Counted from the first letter of the stretch, positions 8,288 to 18,123 are shown. The stretch: 64,000 nucleotides of DNA from Methylomonas sp. UP202 (GCF_029910655.1 NZ_CP123897.1:1860001-1924000), one strand, 5' to 3'. Program-made: numbers and translations. The notes: generated by a model not told the origin, from the sequence alone.

Positions 8288-10777
8288 ATGAACCGCCGTT
8301 TATCTCCGATCAATCCATTTTGTTTGACACTGTTTGCCATCACGCTGACGGCTAGCCCATTGTGCGCGGCCGAGGCTGAAATCGATTTTGCGATTCCGGC
8401 CGCGCCGTTGGCCGATGCCTTGCTGCAGTTTTCCGAAACCAGCGGCGTCAAGGTGTTTTTCAGTTCGCAACTAACCGGAAATTTGCGCGGTAATGCGGTG
8501 CAAGGGCGTTACGCGCCGCGACAGGCCTTGCAAAATCTGTTGATGGGCACGGGCCTTGTCGCCAAAAGTGCCGGTGATGGGACCGTGACGTTGGAAAAAC
8601 TGGAAAGACCGGTCGAACCGCATGCGGCCGAATCAACGACCATGCCGCTGATCAACGTTGTTGGGCAGATTATTTACGATGCGACCGATCCGTACCATGC
8701 AAAATACTATTCACCGAGCACCACCGCAGCGACAAAAACCGACACGCCGATATTGGAGACTCCGGTGTCGATACAAGTGGTGCCAAAGGCCGTGATCAAC
8801 GATCAAAAGGCAACGACCATTAAGGACGCGCTGGAAAACGTCAGCAGCGTGCGGCCCCAATCGTCATTGGGATTAAGTAACGCCTATATCATCCGAGGCT
8901 TTAGGAACGGGCGGATTTTTCGCAACGGCTTGGTGGCTAACGGGTTGGGTATCGGTGAAGGTGCGCAGTTCGAGTCCGCGAATCTGGAGCGCATAGAGGT
9001 ACTGAAAGGCCCGGCGGCGGTGCTGTTCGGGCGCATCGAGCCGGGAGGCCTAATTAATCTGGTTACCAAAAAGCCTCGGGACGAATCGTATTTTTCTTTA
9101 GAGCAGCGGTTCGGTTCCCACGATTTCTATCGTACCGAATGGGATGCCACCGGTGCGGTGACCGAGGACAAGTCGTTGAGCTATCGATTATCCGGGGCCT
9201 ATCAAAATAACCAGTCGTTTAGGGATTTCAATTTTAACGATCGAGTGTTGGTGAACCCCTCGTTGACCTGGCGACCCAGCGATGCCACTGAAATGTCCCT
9301 GGAGGTGGAGGGCTTGAATGAGGAATATCAGGTCGATCGCGGTTTGTTCGCGATCGGCGATCGACCGGCGCCGATTCCGATCAGTCGTTCGTTCATCGAC
9401 CCCAACGATCCCGTCGATACCAATTCGAAAGTAAACCTTGGTTTCAATTTATCCCACGCTTTTACCGATACCTGGACATTAAGGCATCGTTTTCTGTATT
9501 CGTATGTTCAAGATAAAAACACGTCGGTGAAACCGGCCAACGCCTTTACGGTCGAGCAATTTCTCGACCCGAAAAACGGTAACCGAACGTACTCGCGAAA
9601 TATTTTTTCTCAAACGTCGAACAACGATACCTATACGACGAACCTGGATCTCGTTGGACAATTCGGCTTTCTGGGAGCCCAGCACCAAACCCTAATCGGC
9701 ATGGATTATTTGAGGGCAGTCGGCACTTATGAATTCTATGGGAATTACATGGAGCCCACGCCGGGCTTGGATATCGATATTTACAACCCGGCGTACGGCA
9801 TCGCTCCGTCCTATTACGCTAGCGCGCTGGCAACGCCTTCCGACGGCGGCTTGAACCATTACCTTTTCAGGGATGACTGGTACGGTGTCTATGTGCAGGA
9901 CCACATCACGCTTTGGGATAAACTGCATATTCTCGGTGGTGGCCGCTATGATTGGGCCAAGACTGGCGTGGGCGTGGGCGCTTCCGCAAGCGCCGCCGAA
10001 GCCGGGTTGCCGTCGCGAACAGATGAAGGTTTCAGTCCCCGCGTTGGCCTTCTTTATCAGCCCTGGCCTTGGGCCAGCGTTTACGGTAACTGGACGACTT
10101 CGTTCGGGGCCAACAATGGTCTAACCTCGACCGGCGCGACAATTGATCCGGAAATCGGCGAGCAATTCGAAGCCGGGTTGAAAGCCGAATGGTTTGATCG
10201 GCGCTTGACGACGACCTTGGCCTACTACCACTTGACCAAGCAAAATTTATTGACCCGCGATTTTAACAGTCCGGATCCGTTTGCCGTCGCGGCGATTGGG
10301 AAAGCCCGCAGCCGAGGCATTGAATTGGATTTGAGCGGTCAGGTGACCGACCAGCTCAGTCTTATCGGCAATTATGCTTTTACCGATGCCCGCATCATCA
10401 AGGACTTTTCCGGCCTGCAAGGCAATCGCCTGAACAACGTGCCCGAGCATTCCGGCAGTTTGTGGCTAAAGTTGGACATACGTCAGTACCACCCCTTGAA
10501 CGGGATGCAGTTTGGCGTAGGCGTATTCGCCGTGGGACAGCGGCAGGGAGATAACGACAATAGCTTCGCCTTGCCAGGCTACGTTCGCTTGGATGCCTAC
10601 ACCGGCTACACCTGTAGATTGCGCGATTCGCGGTTGACGGTGCAATTCAATGTCCGCAATCTGCTGGACAAGACCTACTACGAATCCACCGATCCTTTTC
10701 AAAACGCGCCGCCTCGGGTTGGTATTTATCCTGGCGCGTCGTTAACTGCGGTGGGATCGATTAAGTTGGAGTTTTAG
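8288..10777 (+). CDS. TonB-dependent siderophore receptor with N-terminal signalling (STN) domain (set 1)
   Basis: An 829-residue outer-membrane transducer of the FecA/FpvA type. A signal peptide of about 28 residues ends near CAAEAE. Residues ~32-105 form the STN signalling domain (APLADALLQFSETSGVKVFF) that contacts FecR in the periplasm. The plug domain runs from about 150 (ETPVSIQVVPKAVINDQ) through VLKGPAAVLFGRIEPGG to about 265, followed by a 22-strand-type barrel whose last strand ends in a terminal Phe (SIKLEF). The N-terminal domain, together with the sigma and FecR genes just upstream, shows it both imports a ferric siderophore and signals its presence. The substrate cannot be told from sequence. 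Confidence 0.92.
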   Translation: MNRRLSPINPFCLTLFAITLTASPLCAAEAEIDFAIPAAPLADALLQFSETSGVKVFFSSQLTGNLRGNAVQGRYAPRQALQNLLMGTGLVAKSAGDGTVTLEKLERPVEPHAAESTTMPLINVVGQIIYDATDPYHAKYYSPSTTAATKTDTPILETPVSIQVVPKAVINDQKATTIKDALENVSSVRPQSSLGLSNAYIIRGFRNGRIFRNGLVANGLGIGEGAQFESANLERIEVLKGPAAVLFGRIEPGGLINLVTKKPRDESYFSLEQRFGSHDFYRTEWDATGAVTEDKSLSYRLSGAYQNNQSFRDFNFNDRVLVNPSLTWRPSDATEMSLEVEGLNEEYQVDRGLFAIGDRPAPIPISRSFIDPNDPVDTNSKVNLGFNLSHAFTDTWTLRHRFLYSYVQDKNTSVKPANAFTVEQFLDPKNGNRTYSRNIFSQTSNNDTYTTNLDLVGQFGFLGAQHQTLIGMDYLRAVGTYEFYGNYMEPTPGLDIDIYNPAYGIAPSYYASALATPSDGGLNHYLFRDDWYGVYVQDHITLWDKLHILGGGRYDWAKTGVGVGASASAAEAGLPSRTDEGFSPRVGLLYQPWPWASVYGNWTTSFGANNGLTSTGATIDPEIGEQFEAGLKAEWFDRRLTTTLAYYHLTKQNLLTRDFNSPDPFAVAAIGKARSRGIELDLSGQVTDQLSLIGNYAFTDARIIKDFSGLQGNRLNNVPEHSGSLWLKLDIRQYHPLNGMQFGVGVFAVGQRQGDNDNSFALPGYVRLDAYTGYTCRLRDSRLTVQFNVRNLLDKTYYESTDPFQNAPPRVGIYPGASLTAVGSIKLEF

Positions 10778-11035
10778 TAACTATTCAGAGGGCATTTGGG
10801 GGGGGGGTTACCAATGGCGTTAAGTTAACCGGTTACAGTCAATGTAAGCCGCTGGCTGAGCGGAACCGAAGCCAGCGATTTCGCTTCGACGCCGCTCAGC
10901 GAATGGCATAGCCGACATTGAGGTGTTCATCCCCCGGCACTGTTGGGAGAGGGCGTTTTTACTTCGCGCTGAATAGTTACAGATTCATTAAATCAAATTA
11001 GACGCGGAACGCGCGCAGACAATGGTTATCAGCCA

Positions 11036-12283
11036 ATGCAAAGCTCAGTGGGACATCAGCTTAAGGAAACTAAACGCGTCCGATCGATCGCGTCTGTTCT
11101 TCAATTAAAAACCCGTCGAAAAATCTGGTTGCAAGTCCATCTTTGGCTAGGCCTGGCCTTGGGTTTGTTGTTGGCGATCTACGGCATCACCGGCAGCATC
11201 CTGGTTTTCCACGCCGAAATCGATGAATGGCTGCATCCGGACGTGCTGTTGGTGAAACACGCCGAGACTGCGCCCTACCGGCCGTTGGCGGACGTCGTCG
11301 CGGCCGGCAAGGCCGCGATGCCGGCTGCCGCCGTGCTGAACTTCGCGACTTACCCGCGCAACCCCGATGCGGCGTTCAAATTTAATTTCAACTTGTCCGG
11401 CGTCGCCGGCGACGAGCGCTGGTTAGTCGGCGTCGATCCCTACACCGCAACGGTGACCGGGAAATATCTGTTGGAACGCTCGACCGATTCGGTGCCCGCC
11501 ACCTTGCTGGGATTCGTGTTCGCATTGCATTACGACTTGCTGTTGCCGCCGGCCGTGGGCGACCCTGTGGTCGGCCTTTCGGCGGCGTTGCTGATGATTT
11601 CGACGCTGACCGGTCTGATCGTCTGGTGGCCGCTGACCGGGCAGTGGCGTAACGCGCTGACCTTCAAGCGCTGCGCCGGTAAGGTGCGTCTCAATTACGA
11701 CCTGCACAAAATCAGCGGTTTTTACACCTTGCTGGTGATGCTGCCGGTACTGTTCTCCGGGGTTTACATGGTGTTGCCGCATCACGTGGTGCCGGTGCTG
11801 GAATTGTTTTCGCCGGCGACTTATCGCTATTGGTTCGAGTCCAAGCCGCCTTATCCGAATGCGCCGGCCATCGGCATGGATCAAGCGGTGGCAATCGCCG
11901 TGCAACAATATCCGCAAGGTCGGCCGCACTGGATTTACGGCGCGCCGAATCCCGCTCAAACCTACACCGTCTGCCAGGATGGCGTGGATGCGCCCGGAAG
12001 TCTCTTGCAACGCCGCTGCACCGTGATCGACCGCTACTCCGGCGTCATTTTGGATCGGGACGACCCCAGCCTGCCGACCGCCACGGCCGGCGAAATCTTG
12101 ACCCATTGGCAATGGCCCTTGCATTCCGGACAGGCTTTCGGCATTACCGGGCGGATTCTGGTGTTTGTTACCGGTCTGGCCTGCCCGGTGTTGTTTGTCA
12201 CCGGTTTGATTCGCTGGTTGCAAAAACGGCGTTCCGCAATTCGACCGCGGCTGACTCGATTGCCGGAACGCACCGCTCGGTAA
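11036..12283 (+). CDS. PepSY-associated TM helix protein (PiuB-like), set 1
   Basis: A 415-residue inner-membrane protein of the same family as the one at 4863: IWLQVHLWLGLALGLLLAIY opens the first membrane helix at about 30-60, YDLHKISGFYTLLVMLPVLF marks a middle helix, and LHSGQAFGITGRILVFVTGL the last one. It probably acts on iron-siderophore complexes delivered by the receptor at 8288, which lies 258 bp upstream. The gap holds a run of ten G residues (about 10798-10807) and a GC-rich repeat-like stretch, so cotranscription is not certain. The ATG at 11036 lacks a strong ribosome site. Confidence 0.85.
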   Translation: MQSSVGHQLKETKRVRSIASVLQLKTRRKIWLQVHLWLGLALGLLLAIYGITGSILVFHAEIDEWLHPDVLLVKHAETAPYRPLADVVAAGKAAMPAAAVLNFATYPRNPDAAFKFNFNLSGVAGDERWLVGVDPYTATVTGKYLLERSTDSVPATLLGFVFALHYDLLLPPAVGDPVVGLSAALLMISTLTGLIVWWPLTGQWRNALTFKRCAGKVRLNYDLHKISGFYTLLVMLPVLFSGVYMVLPHHVVPVLELFSPATYRYWFESKPPYPNAPAIGMDQAVAIAVQQYPQGRPHWIYGAPNPAQTYTVCQDGVDAPGSLLQRRCTVIDRYSGVILDRDDPSLPTATAGEILTHWQWPLHSGQAFGITGRILVFVTGLACPVLFVTGLIRWLQKRRSAIRPRLTRLPERTAR

Positions 12284-12662
12284 GCGTGTTTCCGGCTTTC
12301 GCCTAAGTTCCCCTCGATCCCCTCGACCCGCTGAGCGGGCGGTTTTTGGCTGCTCAAGATCGCTAGGCCAAGCAAGTTGCCAAATTCCTGGCAAACTAGC
12401 GTACGAACCTGAAACCGCCGCGTCGCCCCGGCATATCAAGTTGGGGCGTTAAACATCCCGAGCGACTAAGCTTATGTCGGCGTCGATGCGCCCGTTATTG
12501 GCGGCGATTCGGGAACCGTCTAAGCGACGGAACCAAGCGCCGGGCTATTTGCCGAAGTGTTTAAAGTACGCTGGCGGCATCGGCGTAGCGTTCGAAAGTG
12601 GGCATCGGCGCCCATCCCGTTGCGGACTGCGACATGATTCCGATTATTCAAGAGGCCAGACC
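12284..12662. other. Intergenic region before the rhomboid gene
   Basis: No separate gene is supported. The rhomboid frame stays open upstream to 12474, but the added residues (basic, Pro-rich, no membrane segment) do not look like part of a rhomboid. I therefore place the start at 12663 and treat this stretch as untranslated sequence. Confidence 0.5.
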
Positions 12663-13373
12663 ATGATACCCATTCGAGATTCGATACCTTGCCAAACCAA
12701 GCCCTACGTGACGTGGGCCGTCATGGCGGTTTGCACGGCGGTCTATGTCGCAATGCTGTTCATGCCGGACGAGGTCGGTCAACACTTTGTCTATCTTTAC
12801 GGCATGGTACCGATCCGCTACTCGAATCCGGATTGGGCGTATGCCTTCGGCTTGCCGCCGGATCATTATTTGTCGTTTTTGACCAGTTTGTTTCTGCACG
12901 GCGGTTTTCTGCACTTGCTGATGAACATGGTTTTCTTGTGGATATTCGCCGACAACATCGAAGACTTGATGGGGCACTGGCGCTTCCTGGCGTTCTATCT
13001 CGTGTCCGGATTGCTAGCAACGGTCACGCAGTGGTATTTTTATCCGAATATCGCGATACCGGTGGTCGGCGCGTCCGGGGCGATTGCAGGGGTACTGGGG
13101 GCCTATTTCGTGAGGTTTCCGTATGCGACCGTCGTGATTATGGTGCCGATATTGTTCTATCCCTTGTTTTTTCAGGTGCCGGCCATCGCCTTTTTGGGTT
13201 TCTGGGTGATCGTACAAGTGGGCGACGTGTTCACCGCCGCGATGTTCGACAACGTCGCGGTTGATTCCGCCTGGTGGGCGCATTTGGGCGGTTTCGCGGT
13301 CGGTGCCTTATTGCATCCGTTTTTCATTGAGAAGCCAGCGCACCGGCGCGAATTGAGTCCGCCGGCCGAATGA
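12663..13373 (+). CDS. Rhomboid-family intramembrane serine protease
   Basis: A 236-residue polytopic membrane protein that should cleave transmembrane segments of other membrane proteins within the bilayer. The catalytic Ser is S138 in the VVGASGAIAGVLGAY motif and the catalytic His is H207 in WWAHLGGFAVGALL. The conserved LFLHGGFLHLLMNMVFLWIF block (about 77-95) with its His and Asn is also present. At least six hydrophobic segments are seen. The start at 12663 (MIPIRDSIP) is chosen because it is preceded by AGAGGCC and gives a normal family length; the longer frame from 12474 adds a non-homologous extension. Neighbours are unrelated. Confidence 0.9.
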   Translation: MIPIRDSIPCQTKPYVTWAVMAVCTAVYVAMLFMPDEVGQHFVYLYGMVPIRYSNPDWAYAFGLPPDHYLSFLTSLFLHGGFLHLLMNMVFLWIFADNIEDLMGHWRFLAFYLVSGLLATVTQWYFYPNIAIPVVGASGAIAGVLGAYFVRFPYATVVIMVPILFYPLFFQVPAIAFLGFWVIVQVGDVFTAAMFDNVAVDSAWWAHLGGFAVGALLHPFFIEKPAHRRELSPPAE

Positions 13374-13514
13374 CGGCGCGACTTTCAGCCAAAAAGTTGA
13401 GGATTCCGTAGGGGTTTTATTTTATAATCTCGGCGTTCAAGGCTGGTCCGCCGGCCGAATCAGGCCGGTTGTCGGCGCTTACCGATTCTTTATTCATTCG
13501 AGACATTGAAAACC

Positions 13515-13838
13515 ATGAAAAACCTAAATGTTGCTTTGGTCAGGCTGGTCCAGTTCGTCGTGTTCGTATTGTTTACGTTTATCGTACTGGTCTATTTCGG
13601 CACGATGATTTTGTTGCCGCTGGACATTGTGGTGCTGATCACCAAATTGTTAGGTGTTTTGGGTATCGGTAGCTTGTTCGGCGCTGTCGTCGCGGTGCCC
13701 TTGGTCGCTTATCTGGGTAAAATCGTCTACAGCACGCCGGGTTTGATCAAATTGGTGGTCGATAACGGTATCGAATTGGCCAACGCCGGCAAACAACGTG
13801 TCGAGGCCTTCAACGACATCGCCGCCGCCGTCAAATAA
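13515..13838 (+). CDS. Small membrane protein of unknown function
   Basis: A 107-residue protein not recognised as a named family. Two hydrophobic segments are clear: residues ~10-35 (FVVFVLFTFIVLVYFGTMIL) and ~45-70 (LGVLGIGSLFGAVVAVPLVA). An amphipathic C-terminal tail ends FNDIAAAVK. The ATG at 13515 is preferred to the in-frame TTG at 13506 because the base composition and the usual start of small membrane proteins (MKNLN) favour it. It is monocistronic, with a strong terminator just downstream. Confidence 0.6.
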   Translation: MKNLNVALVRLVQFVVFVLFTFIVLVYFGTMILLPLDIVVLITKLLGVLGIGSLFGAVVAVPLVAYLGKIVYSTPGLIKLVVDNGIELANAGKQRVEAFNDIAAAVK

Positions 13839-14270
13839 GCGCGCTGTACCGCGAGCGAAAAAGGGGCCGTTTCGGCCCCTTTTTTGTGTCTGCGGGATTC
13901 GGGAATTGCCGGAGTGGCTTGGCGTATTCAACGTAGTTTAATTATTGGCCCGCCCCGAGGACCATCCAAAGTCTTTGCGGTAGCGTGGGGGAGGGCGCAT
14001 GCTGTCTCGGCCGGGCTTTATCGGGGCGCGGGCGATATTCGAAACAGTCGTCGCGTCTTGTGCGGTCTTGGTTTTCCGGTGGCCTGGAACCGGATACCGG
14101 CACTCTAGCGCGATTTTCTCGGTATCGTACCCGCGCTCGGCATCGGAATTTAACGGCGAACTGTTCGTCCGTCAACGCGCCGGCGCCGGTTCGCGGTCCA
14201 TCTCAATTGTTCAATCTCGCCGCCATCGCGTAAAATCCCGGCTAAAAACTTTCAAGCCAGGAGCCAAACC
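13839..14270. other. Intergenic region with terminator at its left end
   Basis: Apart from the terminator at 13858-13885, this 432-bp GC-rich stretch shows no supported gene. Short open frames in it (for example 13985-14233) lack ribosome sites and are rich in Arg and Ser, as expected of chance frames in high-GC DNA. Confidence 0.5.
13858..13885 (+). terminator. Rho-independent terminator
   Basis: An 8-10 bp GC-rich hairpin (AAGGGGCCG, loop TTT, CGGCCCCTT) runs straight into a T-tract, 20 bp after the stop of the small membrane protein gene. Confidence 0.9.
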
Positions 14271-14654
14271 ATGAAATATCTGTTGATCGCGTTGCTGCTG
14301 ACCGCGAATTGCGCCGCCGCCGAAGAATCCGCCAAGGACGAGTGGAACGAAACCTCGCTCAGCGAAGACACCATCCAAAAAATCCAGCAAGCGCAATTCA
14401 AATATAAAAAGTGCGTCGTCGACGAGATGCGCAAGCCGGAAAACCAAAAACTGGAGAGCCGCAACGCCACCGACGCGATCGCCAAATACTGCGAGCCGAC
14501 GTTGGGCGACATGCGTAAGGTCTACACCGACGTCGGCGTGCCGGGCGTCGTGGCCGACCGGCACTTGAAAAAACTGCGTATCCAGACCACCCGCAATATG
14601 TTGCAAGAATTGATGTACCTCGAAGCCGCCAAAAAAGCCGGCGCTCAACCCTGA
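14271..14654 (+). CDS. Exported protein of unknown function
   Basis: A 127-residue protein with a signal peptide (MKYLLIALLLTANCAAAEES, cleavage likely after residue 17). The mature part is helical and charged and carries two Cys (KKCVVDE and KYCEPT) that could form a disulfide in the periplasm. A ribosome site (CAGGAG) precedes the ATG. It lies 69 bp upstream of the DUF2760 gene in the same direction and may be cotranscribed with it. I do not recognise a family. Confidence 0.65.
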   Translation: MKYLLIALLLTANCAAAEESAKDEWNETSLSEDTIQKIQQAQFKYKKCVVDEMRKPENQKLESRNATDAIAKYCEPTLGDMRKVYTDVGVPGVVADRHLKKLRIQTTRNMLQELMYLEAAKKAGAQP

Positions 14655-14723
14655 TAATCCGTGCGGCGGCCGGCCGCCGCGATTGCCGCCTCCGGCGGCT
14701 TGTTCTCAACCAAGCCTTACACC

Positions 14724-15380
14724 ATGAACACCTATACCATCGATTTATCGCTACGCCCGACTACGTTCGATTTGTGGCACGTTTGTCTGGCCGGCACCGC
14801 CGCGGTGCTGGCCTTGATCTTGATCGCCGTTTTGATTTCGGTGCTGCTGGGTCTGCGCCGCTGCAAAAAATCCGAACCGGTGGCCGCGTCGGTGCCGCCA
14901 ATGCCGGCGCCGCAACCCGAGATCAAGATCGTCGAGAAAATCGTCGAAGTCGAAAAAATTGTCCAAGCCCCAGCGCCCGAACCGGTGATTCTGAAGGAAG
15001 CCACTCCTGATGCGGCGTTGCAATTGCTCAGCCTGTTGCAAAAAGAAGCCCGCTTTATCGACTTTATCAAGGAAGATGTCGGCGCGTTTTCCGATGCCGA
15101 CATCGGCGCGGCGGCGCGGGTGGTGCATCAAGGTTGCGTCAAGGCGATCAACGAGCATTTCACGCTGGCGCCGGTCAGTTCGGATGCCGAAGGCAACCGC
15201 GTCACCTTGAATCCCGGCTTCGACGCCGCGTCGTTCCGCTTGACCGGCAATATCGTCGGCCAGGCGCCGTTCACCGGTACTTTGGTGCACAAAGGCTGGC
15301 AAGTTACCGATTTGCGCCTGCCCAAACTGACCGAAGGCCATAACGCCAAAATCGTCGCGCCGGCCGAGGTGGAATTATGA
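14724..15380 (+). CDS. DUF2760 domain protein
   Basis: A 218-residue protein with one membrane helix near residues 22-48 (GTAAVLALILIAVLISVLLG), a Pro/Glu/Val-rich linker containing repeated KIVE units (IKIVEKIVEVEKIV), and a conserved C-terminal DUF2760 domain (LLSLLQKEARFIDFIKEDVG, then RVVHQGCVKAI and LVHKGWQVTDLRLPKL). In many gammaproteobacteria this family is encoded directly before an unusual Hsp70, as here, where the stop overlaps the Hsp70 start by four bases (ATGA). The start at 14724 (MNTYTIDL) is chosen over the upstream GTG at 14661, which adds a non-conserved stretch. Function unknown; presumably a partner of the Hsp70. Confidence 0.75.
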   Translation: MNTYTIDLSLRPTTFDLWHVCLAGTAAVLALILIAVLISVLLGLRRCKKSEPVAASVPPMPAPQPEIKIVEKIVEVEKIVQAPAPEPVILKEATPDAALQLLSLLQKEARFIDFIKEDVGAFSDADIGAAARVVHQGCVKAINEHFTLAPVSSDAEGNRVTLNPGFDAASFRLTGNIVGQAPFTGTLVHKGWQVTDLRLPKLTEGHNAKIVAPAEVEL

Positions 15381-17212
15381 GTGCCCGTTATTCGGTCGGT
15401 ATCGACCTGGGTACCACTCACTGCGTGCTGTCCTATGTCGATTTGCGGGCCGGCGACGATCAAGTGGCGATCGAAGTATTCGCGATCCCGCAATTGATCG
15501 GACCGGGCCAGATCGAGGACAAAGCGCAGCTGGCGTCGTTTACCTATCTGGCCCACCCGGCGGAATTGGCCGAAGGCTCGACTGCGTTGCCGTGGTCGGC
15601 CAAGCCGGACAAACTGGTCGGTGAAATCGCGCGCAATCTGGGTGGCAAGACGCCGATCCGGCTGGTCGCCAGCGCCAAGAGCTGGCTGTGCCATGCCGGC
15701 GTCGATTGCAAGCAGCCGATTCTGCCGGCCGAGGCGCCGGACGAGGTCGAGCGCATTTCGCCGTTCGCCGCGACCCTGGCCTATCTGCAACATTTACGCG
15801 ACGCCTGGAACCATCGCTTTGCCGAAGACCGGCTGGAATACCAGGATTTGACCATCACCGTGCCGGCCTCGTTCGACCCGGCGGCGCGCGAATTGACTGT
15901 CGAAGCGGCGCGCGCGGTCGGCCTAGGACAAGCCGTGCTGCTGGAGGAGCCGCAAGCGGCGTTGTATAGCTGGATCGAGAACAGCGAAGGCGATTGGCGC
16001 AATCACGTCAAGGTCGGCGACGTGATTTTGGTCGTCGATGTCGGCGGCGGTACCACCGACTTGTCGTTGATCGCGGTGACCGAGCAGGACGGCAATCTGC
16101 AATTGACCCGCGTCGCGGTCGGCGACCATATCCTGCTGGGCGGCGACAACATGGACTTGGCGCTGGCCTATACCGTTAAGGCCAAGCTGGAACAGGACAG
16201 CGGCAAGAAGCTGGAATCCTGGCAGGTTCAGTCGTTGACCCACGGCTGCCGGGAAGCCAAGGAAAAGCTGTTCAACCAGCCCGAACTCGGCAGCATGCCG
16301 CTGGTAGTCGCCAGCCGGGGATCGTCGCTGATCGGCGGCACCTTGCGAACTGAACTGACCCGCGACGAACTCAATCGGGTATTGGTCGAAGGCTTTTTGC
16401 CCAATGCCCAAGCCGGTGACAAGCCGGTCAGTCGGCCGCGTAGCGGTCTGCGTAGCGCTGGTCTGCCGTACGCGCAAGACGCGGGCATTACTCGCCATCT
16501 GGCGGCGTTTTTGGCACGCCAACGCCAGGCGACCGAGGAATTCCAGGCGGTGAATCTACCCGAGCATGCCAGCTTTTTGCATCCGACCGCCGTGCTGTTC
16601 AACGGGGGGGTGTTGAAGGCCGGCGTGTTGGCCGAGCGCCTGATGCAAATCCTGAACGGCTGGCTGCAAGCCGAACAAGCCCCGGAAGCGCGCTTGCTGC
16701 AAGGCGCCGATCTGGATTTGGCGGTGGCGCGTGGCGCGGCCTACTATGGTTTTGTGCGTCAAGGCAAGGGCGTGCGCATCAAGGGCGGCACGGCGGCGGC
16801 CTATTACGTCGGCGTCGAAAGCGCGATGCCGGCGGTGCCCGGTTTGGCGCCGGAAATCGAAGCGCTGTGCATCGCGCCGTTCGGCATGGAAGAGGGCACC
16901 GAGCAAAAACTGCCCAACGACGAATTCGGCTTGATCGTCGGTGAACCGGTACGCTTTCGCTTCTTCGGTTCTAAAACCCGCCGCGAAGACCAGGTCGGCA
17001 CCCGTCTGGAAAGCTGGCACGACGACGAGTTGGAAGAACTCGACGAAATCGAAATCACCCTGCCGGAAGAAGGCCGCGCCGCCGGCGACATCGTGCCGGT
17101 CTATCTGTCCTCGGCGGTTACCGAAGTCGGCACGCTGGAATTGCGCGCGGTGTCCCGGCGCGAGCAACAGCAATGGAAAATCGAATTCGAGGTCAGAGCC
17201 GGGGAAAGTTGA
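15377..17212 (+). CDS. Hsp70 family protein (DnaK-like ATPase)
   Basis: A 611-residue chaperone-type ATPase. The N-terminal nucleotide-binding fold is clear from VGIDLGTTHCVLSYVDL (phosphate 1), TVPASFDPAARELTVEAARA, and the phosphate 2 segment VVDVGGGTTDLSLI near residue 220. The C-terminal ~130 residues form a short beta-type substrate domain with the acidic stretch DELEELDEIEITLPEEGRAA, and there is no long helical lid. It is translationally coupled to the DUF2760 gene. In related genomes this pair is often followed by a second Hsp70-like gene; here a terminator follows instead. Confidence 0.88.
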   Translation: MSARYSVGIDLGTTHCVLSYVDLRAGDDQVAIEVFAIPQLIGPGQIEDKAQLASFTYLAHPAELAEGSTALPWSAKPDKLVGEIARNLGGKTPIRLVASAKSWLCHAGVDCKQPILPAEAPDEVERISPFAATLAYLQHLRDAWNHRFAEDRLEYQDLTITVPASFDPAARELTVEAARAVGLGQAVLLEEPQAALYSWIENSEGDWRNHVKVGDVILVVDVGGGTTDLSLIAVTEQDGNLQLTRVAVGDHILLGGDNMDLALAYTVKAKLEQDSGKKLESWQVQSLTHGCREAKEKLFNQPELGSMPLVVASRGSSLIGGTLRTELTRDELNRVLVEGFLPNAQAGDKPVSRPRSGLRSAGLPYAQDAGITRHLAAFLARQRQATEEFQAVNLPEHASFLHPTAVLFNGGVLKAGVLAERLMQILNGWLQAEQAPEARLLQGADLDLAVARGAAYYGFVRQGKGVRIKGGTAAAYYVGVESAMPAVPGLAPEIEALCIAPFGMEEGTEQKLPNDEFGLIVGEPVRFRFFGSKTRREDQVGTRLESWHDDELEELDEIEITLPEEGRAAGDIVPVYLSSAVTEVGTLELRAVSRREQQQWKIEFEVRAGES

Positions 17213-17256
17213 TTCCGCCGACACACGGGGATCATTTCCAGCGTATGTTTTCGAAT

Positions 17257-17284
17257 CGCCGATCCCAGTGGGATCGGCGTTTTT
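17257..17284 (+). terminator. Rho-independent terminator of the DUF2760-Hsp70 operon
   Basis: A perfect hairpin (CGCCGATCCC, loop AGT, GGGATCGGCG) followed by TTTTT, 44 bp after the Hsp70 stop. Confidence 0.92.
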
Positions 17285-18123
17285 GTGTAGTGTCGCTGGG
17301 TGTGGCGTACCGTTTGCGTAGAACCGGTAGTTAAGCCTAAAACTTAATCCCCGTCGAACCGTTTACGTAAAAACCAAACGACTTAACCGTTAATAAACCG
17401 GCCCAAGTCCGGAATCCCGCATTGACAACCGCTATCGACTGTTCTCGATCCGAAAATTCAGTCGATTGTCGCGTGGTCCATCAAAAGCTTGTTCTACAAA
17501 TCGTTCCTAACGGTGGTTAAAGGGGGCAATAAAAGAAAAAGATAGGCGTAGGAAGGGCTTTCGCCGCGATTGGTATTTTTGTCTCGCGGTTACGTGTTTT
17601 CACATGCTTTTCATCGCCAAAATAAGTCATATGACACAGTGCTCCCTAGAGTTTCTTGGTGGGCGGTCGTTGCTACGTGGTCTGCTTACACAATAAGCAT
17701 CGTCATTCCGGCGTGGATGGCAGGGTCCGTTAGAGCGCGGAACGAATCCAGGCTTCAAGGACGGATTTAAGCCTACCCTCCATGACACTGGATGTCCGCT
17801 TCCCGGCGGGCACGACGGTCTTGAACAAATCTGACAAAGTAGAGTTAGGACATTGTTGAAATATCGGCTTGGTTAGAATTTGTTATCAATGCCAAATTAC
17901 ATGTAAGTCGTATATTTCAACAATAAACCGCAATACAGAATACTGCGCGAAACATGCAGTGGAATAGTTTTTGCTTTAATGGAAGGCTTTTGGTAAAAAA
18001 CAAGCTCTCTTGAGGGCGACAAAATCAGCAATCTTACGGATGGAGCGAGGCAAGCAAAATTATGATCAAACGCCCGCATGATGCATTGAAGCCACATCTT
18101 TCAATCGTAGACAGGAGTGATTA
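17285..18123. other. Intergenic region containing a MITE copy
   Basis: No gene is supported in this ~840-bp stretch. It becomes AT-rich towards the ECF sigma gene at 18124 and contains a degenerate copy of the 160-180 bp MITE described separately (17673-17847). The reverse open frame at 17897-18097 has no recognisable features and no ribosome site. Confidence 0.5.
17673..17847. repeat. MITE family 1, copy A (degenerate left end)
   Basis: This ~175-bp segment aligns with the elements at 44288-44449 and 59434-59610. All contain GCATCGTCATTCCGGCG or a close variant, an internal CACTGGAT-CCGC-CCGGCGGGCA block, and a right end AATCTGACAAAGTAG. The left inverted repeat is mutated here (CTACGTGGTCTGCTTACAC instead of CTACTTTGTCAGAT), so this copy is older. 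It has no coding capacity. Confidence 0.75.

Noticed and set aside
10798-10807. Run of ten G residues after TonB receptor 1 as a phase-variation tract
   Set aside because: It lies downstream of the stop codon and far from the next start, so slippage there would not switch a gene in an obvious way.
11423-12439. 338-codon reverse open frame
   Set aside because: It lies antisense to a clear PepSY membrane protein; the His/Gln/Arg-rich composition is typical of a shadow frame in GC-rich DNA.
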